Origin: an uncultured Bacteroidales bacterium
Lineage (GTDB): Bacteria > Bacteroidota > Bacteroidia > Bacteroidales > UBA932
Reading direction: 5' to 3'
NCBI GenBank assembly: GCA_900321715.1
Contig: ONXC01000005.1
Location: 1-64,000 of the forward strand
DNA length: 64,000 nt
In this document: one piece after another, positions 60,134-64,000 of the stretch
Layout of the letters: the number at the start of each line of letters is the position of its first letter
Position numbering within the stretch: the first letter of the stretch is position 1
The notes under the pieces: generated by a model
The model's input: only the letters and a program-made list of their open reading frames with translations
The model's database searches: none
Told to the model about the DNA's origin: nothing
Program-made: the position numbers and the translations under genes

Positions 60134-61090
60134 ATGAAAAAGATATTTGTTGCAATTCTTGCAGCCGCCGCATTACTGTTAGCAGGATGCGCCAAGACTG
60201 AGAATTCCGCTCCCGCCGTCAGCAGGACCGTCCGGGTCTCCGTAGGCGTAGATGCCACCATCTCCAAGGTGGTAAGTAGCACCACCGGCCGTTTCACCTG
60301 GAAAGCCGGTGACGAAATAGGTATCTGGACCGGAAACGGAATCACCAAGTTTACCCTGGATCCCGAGTGGGACAACTTCGGTTATGGTGAGTTCGTGGGT
60401 GAGCTTCCCGAAGGAGGCGTCATCAACGAAAACTCCTATGCCATATATCCTTATGCAGAAGGCGCCGAGGCAACGGCTACTTCCTATACTTTCCCCGCAG
60501 CAAGCAAATGGGAAATCCCTGCAGCCAACTATATGCTTTATGGTAACGGCGCGCAGGAGAAGGATGGGAAATACACTTTCACCTTCCATCATACCACAGC
60601 TTACTTCCGTGTAAAGGTTACCAACATCCGTCAGGCCGCCACGCATCTCTTCATAGAGTCTGCAGGCCCCTGCTTCGCCCTTGGCGCAACGTTGGATTTC
60701 TCCGCCGCTACTCCCGCCATCACCTATGCGATGGATGAGAACCTCATTTACGCCCTTCCTGAGCACTCCGGAGCTACGGACGCAACGCTCATCATCCCTA
60801 TTGCCGTGGATACTTTTGCCCAGCAGTGGGGTAAGGGAGGTCTCAAACTCCGTATCGTGACCACCGACGTAGGAGGCTGGTGGGGTACACCATTTGACGA
60901 TGCAGCCGGATTCCTTGGTGAGGGCGTAGGCTTCACTACCGCCGCCGGCGAGTATTACATCTTCCCGGAGATCAAGTGTGCAAACGCCAAGAATGCCGAT
61001 GACAGCGGTACCGGCGTGAACGACGGTATTGAGGATTCCAATGTTATCATTCAGGATCCTAATGACTTCTGGACTGTTTCCCTTAACTAA
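60134..61090 (+). CDS. Fimbrillin-like lipoprotein a
   Basis: A 318-residue lipoprotein; ATG at 60134 (MKKIFVAILAAAALLLAGC) preferred over one three codons upstream for the signal peptide. The body matches the fimbrillin/Mfa-like pattern: FTWKAGDEIGIWTGN, YAIYPYAEGAEATA, FTFHHTTAYFRVKVTN, TLIIPIAVDT, EYYIFPEIK. One domain of ~270 residues, the same unit that is doubled in the next gene. Likely surface glycan-binding protein of the SusE-position type. Confidence 0.65.
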   Translation: MKKIFVAILAAAALLLAGCAKTENSAPAVSRTVRVSVGVDATISKVVSSTTGRFTWKAGDEIGIWTGNGITKFTLDPEWDNFGYGEFVGELPEGGVINENSYAIYPYAEGAEATATSYTFPAASKWEIPAANYMLYGNGAQEKDGKYTFTFHHTTAYFRVKVTNIRQAATHLFIESAGPCFALGATLDFSAATPAITYAMDENLIYALPEHSGATDATLIIPIAVDTFAQQWGKGGLKLRIVTTDVGGWWGTPFDDAAGFLGEGVGFTTAAGEYYIFPEIKCANAKNADDSGTGVNDGIEDSNVIIQDPNDFWTVSLN

Positions 61091-61102
61091 TCTGATTGTA
61101 CC

Positions 61103-62668
61103 ATGAAGAAGTATATATTTTCAATTGTCGCGCTGGCAGTCCTTGCATTGATTGCCGGATGTGCGAAACAGCAGTCAGTGGATGTTGTCCCCGGCAGTAG
61201 GATCGTTACGGTTACTGCGGCCCTGGAGAATGCCACTACCAAAGTCACCACCGGTTCCGAAGTAGGCAAGTTCGCTTGGGAAAAGGGTGACGTGATTGGC
61301 GTCTGGGTTGGCGATGCATTCGTCCCCTTCACGCTTGATGATAGCTCTGTGGGAACAGTTGCCGGCAAGTTTACGGGTGAAGTTCCTGCAGGTAAGGAGA
61401 TAGACTTTGCCGTCTATCCTTATTCTGAGGCCGATACTTATGCCGATGGCGTCTACACCTCCAATTACAGCCAGGACTGGTGGGACTACAAGAACGCAGT
61501 TCATATGTATGCTCCCAAGGCAAATTCCGCCAACGAGTATAAGTTCCAGCATCTTTGCGCCTATGCCCTGATTACCATCAAGAACCTCCGTGCCGACTGC
61601 AAGTATGCATATCTTGAGTCTCCCGGCGGATCCATGTTCCTCCAGGGCGGAGAGAGCGCCAATCTTAACGATGAGTATCCCAAGTTATCCGGAGAAGCCG
61701 CAGAGCAGTGCTTTGTGGAACTCCCCGAGGATCACTCCAAGATTGTCATCTATGCTCCTATCCTTCCCGGTGAGTGGAAAGACGGCAAGGACTTCAAAGT
61801 GAAATTCTTCCGTGAAAAGGACTTTGACCAGGAATATGGCAAGAACGATCTTGAGGCCGAACCTGTTATCAACCACAAGGGTAAGATAGTTACCGGCGGA
61901 ATCGTGAACCGCGGTGAGATTATCGTATTCCCCGACATAGTGTTCGAGGGCGCTGCCGCTTCCGGTATCAGTGCAACTATCGAAGGTGGTCTTACCTGGC
62001 TTTCAGGTACAAAGATCGGCCTTTGGGATGGCACAACCCTTACTGAGAAGACCGTTGCCAGCGGCAATGTGGCCGTAGGTGAATTCGAAGGAGATGTCCC
62101 CGAGAATGCATTATATGCTATCACTCCCACCACCGGCATCGAACTGGATGGAACTTCCCTCAAGTACACCAATGACCAGTGGAATTTCGCCCCTGGTGCA
62201 TTCCTCTTCGGTACAGTTGGTGAACCCACCTCTTCTGCATACCTCAAGAGCATTGCCTTCAAGAATATGGGCGCTACCATCCGCGTAACGCTGAAGAACA
62301 TCCCCGCTGCGGCGAAGACTGTCTTCCTGGAGTGCGGTGCACGTCCGTTCTTCTTCTTCGAGGGAACTGTGAATCCGCTTGATGAGAATCCCGTGATTGA
62401 GGCTGCCGCCAAGGACGAATGGTGTGTCATGGTGCTTCCTGAGCACACAGGTGATATCGCATCCCTGACGTTTGACGTTCCCATTCTCACCGGAGCCTAT
62501 GATACTCCGCCATGGGGCTTCAAGGCCGAATGCTACTCTGAGACGGCAGATACTTGGGATTGGGGTGCAAAGGTATCCAACAAACCTCAGAGCGACGAGA
62601 TCGAGACAAACGGTACCATCAATCGCGGTGACATCTTTAACGTGACCCTCACCTTCGAGGCTCTGTAG
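61103..62668 (+). CDS. Fimbrillin-like lipoprotein b with tandem domains
   Basis: A 521-residue lipoprotein (Cys20 in ALIAGC). Two copies of the domain found in the previous gene: copy 1 ~30-285 (KFAWEKGDVIGVWVGD; FAVYPYSEADTYADG; YALITIKNLRADCKYAYLE; GEIIVFPDI) and copy 2 ~290-521 (LTWLSGTKIGLWDG; LYAITPTTGIELDG; ATIRVTLKNIPAAAKTVFLE; GDIFNVTLTF). Probably arose by internal duplication. Role as for copy a: multivalent glycan binding at the surface. Confidence 0.65.
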   Translation: MKKYIFSIVALAVLALIAGCAKQQSVDVVPGSRIVTVTAALENATTKVTTGSEVGKFAWEKGDVIGVWVGDAFVPFTLDDSSVGTVAGKFTGEVPAGKEIDFAVYPYSEADTYADGVYTSNYSQDWWDYKNAVHMYAPKANSANEYKFQHLCAYALITIKNLRADCKYAYLESPGGSMFLQGGESANLNDEYPKLSGEAAEQCFVELPEDHSKIVIYAPILPGEWKDGKDFKVKFFREKDFDQEYGKNDLEAEPVINHKGKIVTGGIVNRGEIIVFPDIVFEGAAASGISATIEGGLTWLSGTKIGLWDGTTLTEKTVASGNVAVGEFEGDVPENALYAITPTTGIELDGTSLKYTNDQWNFAPGAFLFGTVGEPTSSAYLKSIAFKNMGATIRVTLKNIPAAAKTVFLECGARPFFFFEGTVNPLDENPVIEAAAKDEWCVMVLPEHTGDIASLTFDVPILTGAYDTPPWGFKAECYSETADTWDWGAKVSNKPQSDEIETNGTINRGDIFNVTLTFEAL

Positions 62669-62688
62669 TGATTCACTGCCGGCTTTTC

Positions 62689-62717
62689 GGGCGGCGCCCC
62701 CTGACCGGGACGCCGCC
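62689..62717 (+). other. GC-rich hairpin without T run before the second CotH gene
   Basis: GGCGGCGCCCC pairs with GGGACGCCGCC (one mismatch) across CTGACC. No T run follows, so it is not a standard terminator. It may stabilise the upstream message 3' end or tune expression of the CotH gene 18 bases further on. Confidence 0.5.
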
Positions 62718-62734
62718 TGCCAGCAACGCAAACT

Positions 62735-64000
62735 ATGAATAAAAACTTTATCTGTCTTGTCCTTGTGGCCGTGGTGCTGGCTCTGCCTTCCTGTGAGAAG
62801 GCGGAAGAGCCCGCTACGGCCCGGGAGGACACGGTAGATCAACCTTCAGGCCCTAAAGTCTATCCGTACATCTCTCTTACGACGGAAGCAGAGATAGTGG
62901 GCCCCACCCGGCACGGAAAGGACGTGGATAAATCGGCCTACTATGTACGCGGGCGTATGCTGCTCAACGACCCAGACGGCTTCTATTCCGACACTCCGCT
63001 TGTGGATGCAAAGCTTAATATCCGCTGGAGGGGGCACTCCACCCTTACCTGCGAAAAGAAGTCGTATCGCATAAAGCTGGACGAAAAAGCCAGCCTCCTT
63101 GGGATAAACTCTGACCGGGACTGGTACCTCATTGCCAATCATCCCGACAAAACGCTTATGCGCAATATGGTGGCCATGCGTATCTCTCAGATCTGCGGAA
63201 TGTCCTGGACCCCCACGATGCTGCCGGTAGAACTATGGCTCAACGGGGATTTCAAGGGAAACTATATGCTCAGTGAGCATAAGGAAGTCAACGACAACAA
63301 GGTAAAGATCCATCCTGCCGGTCCCAAGGACAACGAGGGTGAAGCCCTTACCGGAGACTATTACTTTGAGATAGAGTCCGACATGGACCAGCCGGCCGGG
63401 TTCTGGACTTCAATCTACAGGGAGCCCGTGATGTTCCGTGAACCGGAAGAACCCACCGAGGCCCAGATAGAGTATTGCCGGGAGTACTTTGAAGCTATGG
63501 AGAGATCCATCCAGGACGGAGATTTCTCTGCCGGCGGCCACCGCGCATATGAGGATTATATAGACGTGGAATCATTTGTGAACCACTATATAATCCAGGA
63601 GTTCTGCAAGCCCGTGGATGTGCTCCGGAAAAGTACGTTCCTTACCAAGACCCGCGGCGGAAAACTTGCCTTCTGCCACGTTTGGGACTTTGACCTGGCG
63701 CTTGGGAACTGCTCATATCTTCATGCCGATCCCGGCGCAGAGGACGGCCCGGAGGGATGGTGGGTAAAGACCATCGCTCCCTGTAGGATGAAGACGGGAT
63801 GGTACCTCCGGCTGTTTGAGGATCCCAAATTCCGTGAGGCCGTGATAGTCCGTTGGAATGAAGTGAAGGGAGAGCTTGAGACGCTTCCCGGTTATATAGA
63901 CGGCCTTCTTGCCCTTCACAGGGAGTCGTTTGACAGGAACTTTGAGAGATGGCCTGTTATCGGCACCAATGTGTGGCCAAATTCCTGGCCTGAAGAGCAG
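62735..64000 (+). CDS. CotH-type kinase-like lipoprotein 2 (3' end beyond window)
   Basis: Open from the ATG at 62735 (MNKNFICLVLVAVVLALPSC, Cys20) to the window edge, 422 codons with no stop. The CotH domain begins near residue 95: RWRGHSTLTCEKKSYRIKLD, DWYLIANHPDKTLMRNMVAM, WLNGDFKGNYMLSEHKEV, VNHYIIQEFCKPVDVLRKST and CHVWDFDLALGNCSY at ~318. It parallels the CotH protein at 32138 (KKPYRIKLD, WDFDLSMGN, GTNVW near the end) but lacks that protein's long N-terminal region. So each of the two loci carries its own CotH gene. Confidence 0.85.
   Translation, partial: MNKNFICLVLVAVVLALPSCEKAEEPATAREDTVDQPSGPKVYPYISLTTEAEIVGPTRHGKDVDKSAYYVRGRMLLNDPDGFYSDTPLVDAKLNIRWRGHSTLTCEKKSYRIKLDEKASLLGINSDRDWYLIANHPDKTLMRNMVAMRISQICGMSWTPTMLPVELWLNGDFKGNYMLSEHKEVNDNKVKIHPAGPKDNEGEALTGDYYFEIESDMDQPAGFWTSIYREPVMFREPEEPTEAQIEYCREYFEAMERSIQDGDFSAGGHRAYEDYIDVESFVNHYIIQEFCKPVDVLRKSTFLTKTRGGKLAFCHVWDFDLALGNCSYLHADPGAEDGPEGWWVKTIAPCRMKTGWYLRLFEDPKFREAVIVRWNEVKGELETLPGYIDGLLALHRESFDRNFERWPVIGTNVWPNSWPEEQ

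Noticed and set aside
59079-60173. A 364-residue minus-strand frame opposite the BACON lipoprotein
   Set aside because: Shadow of a lipoprotein gene with a clear signal peptide and operon position.
62689-62717. Hairpin as the terminator of the second operon
   Set aside because: No T run follows and the same-strand CotH gene begins 18 bases later.
1-64000. tRNA genes, CRISPR arrays, insertion sequences or integrase/att sites
   Set aside because: None seen on reading both strands; intergenic gaps are short and no repeat array or transposase-like protein appears.

Overview
The window comes from a Bacteroidales bacterium (phylum Bacteroidota), probably from a gut or similar habitat. Three SusC/SusD pairs, many lipoproteins, TAnnTTTG-type -7 promoter boxes and the gene order rpmJ-rpsM-rpsK-rpsD-rpoA-rplQ support this. 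The genus cannot be fixed from the sequence alone. I see no tRNA, rRNA, CRISPR array, transposase or integrase.

Layout. (1) 1-3064 (+): the end of the ribosomal protein/alpha operon, closed by a bidirectional terminator. (2) 3124-12668 (-): an uptake and catabolism operon read as susC1-susD1-ribokinase-arabinose-5-phosphate isomerase (SIS)-DUF6786 lipoprotein-FucP symporter-truncated GH43. (3) 12901-24407: secreted glycosidases, with GH183 (DUF4185), an unknown secreted protein and GH172 (DUF2961) in one (-) group, GH2-GH43-GH2 in another, and a second GH172 divergent on +. (4) 24442-29452 (-): a second SusC/SusD pair. (5) 29782-40845 (+): a multidomain GH183-like lipoprotein, a CotH-type lipoprotein, GH116, a LacI regulator, a retaining-type GH97 and a CE1-like esterase. 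(6) 40847-43564 (-): a periplasmic propeller sensor joined through one membrane segment directly to an AraC DNA-binding domain, with no histidine kinase or receiver. (7) 43674-64000 (+): one tightly packed operon with a ThuA-like/six-hairpin protein, GH127, two paralogous lipoproteins of unknown family, susC3-susD3, fasciclin, DUF5007-like, BACON/LRR-like and two fimbrillin-like lipoproteins, and a second CotH protein cut by the window edge.

How the parts fit. Regions 2-5 read as one polysaccharide utilization locus (PUL) for a D-arabinofuranose-rich glycan such as mycobacterial-type D-arabinan or arabinogalactan. GH183, GH172 and GH116 are, as I know these families, the endo-D-arabinanase, exo-alpha-D-arabinofuranosidase and exo-beta-D-arabinofuranosidase families. 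FucP of E. coli is known to carry D-arabinose. The SIS protein keeps the four catalytic residues of KdsD (Lys57, Glu109, Glu150, His191, each shifted by two). Together with the ribokinase this predicts the route D-arabinose -> D-arabinose 5-phosphate -> D-ribulose 5-phosphate. Six copies of a near-palindrome, ideal form GCTAAATCGATTTAGC, lie on or beside the promoters of these operons. They are the likely operators of the LacI protein encoded in the same locus.

Regions 6-7 look like a second, separately controlled PUL. Its substrate is not clear. GH127 points to beta-L-arabinofuranose or a related furanose, and the two unknown paralogous lipoproteins are its most novel part.

All family calls are by reading the translated sequence; no database search was possible.
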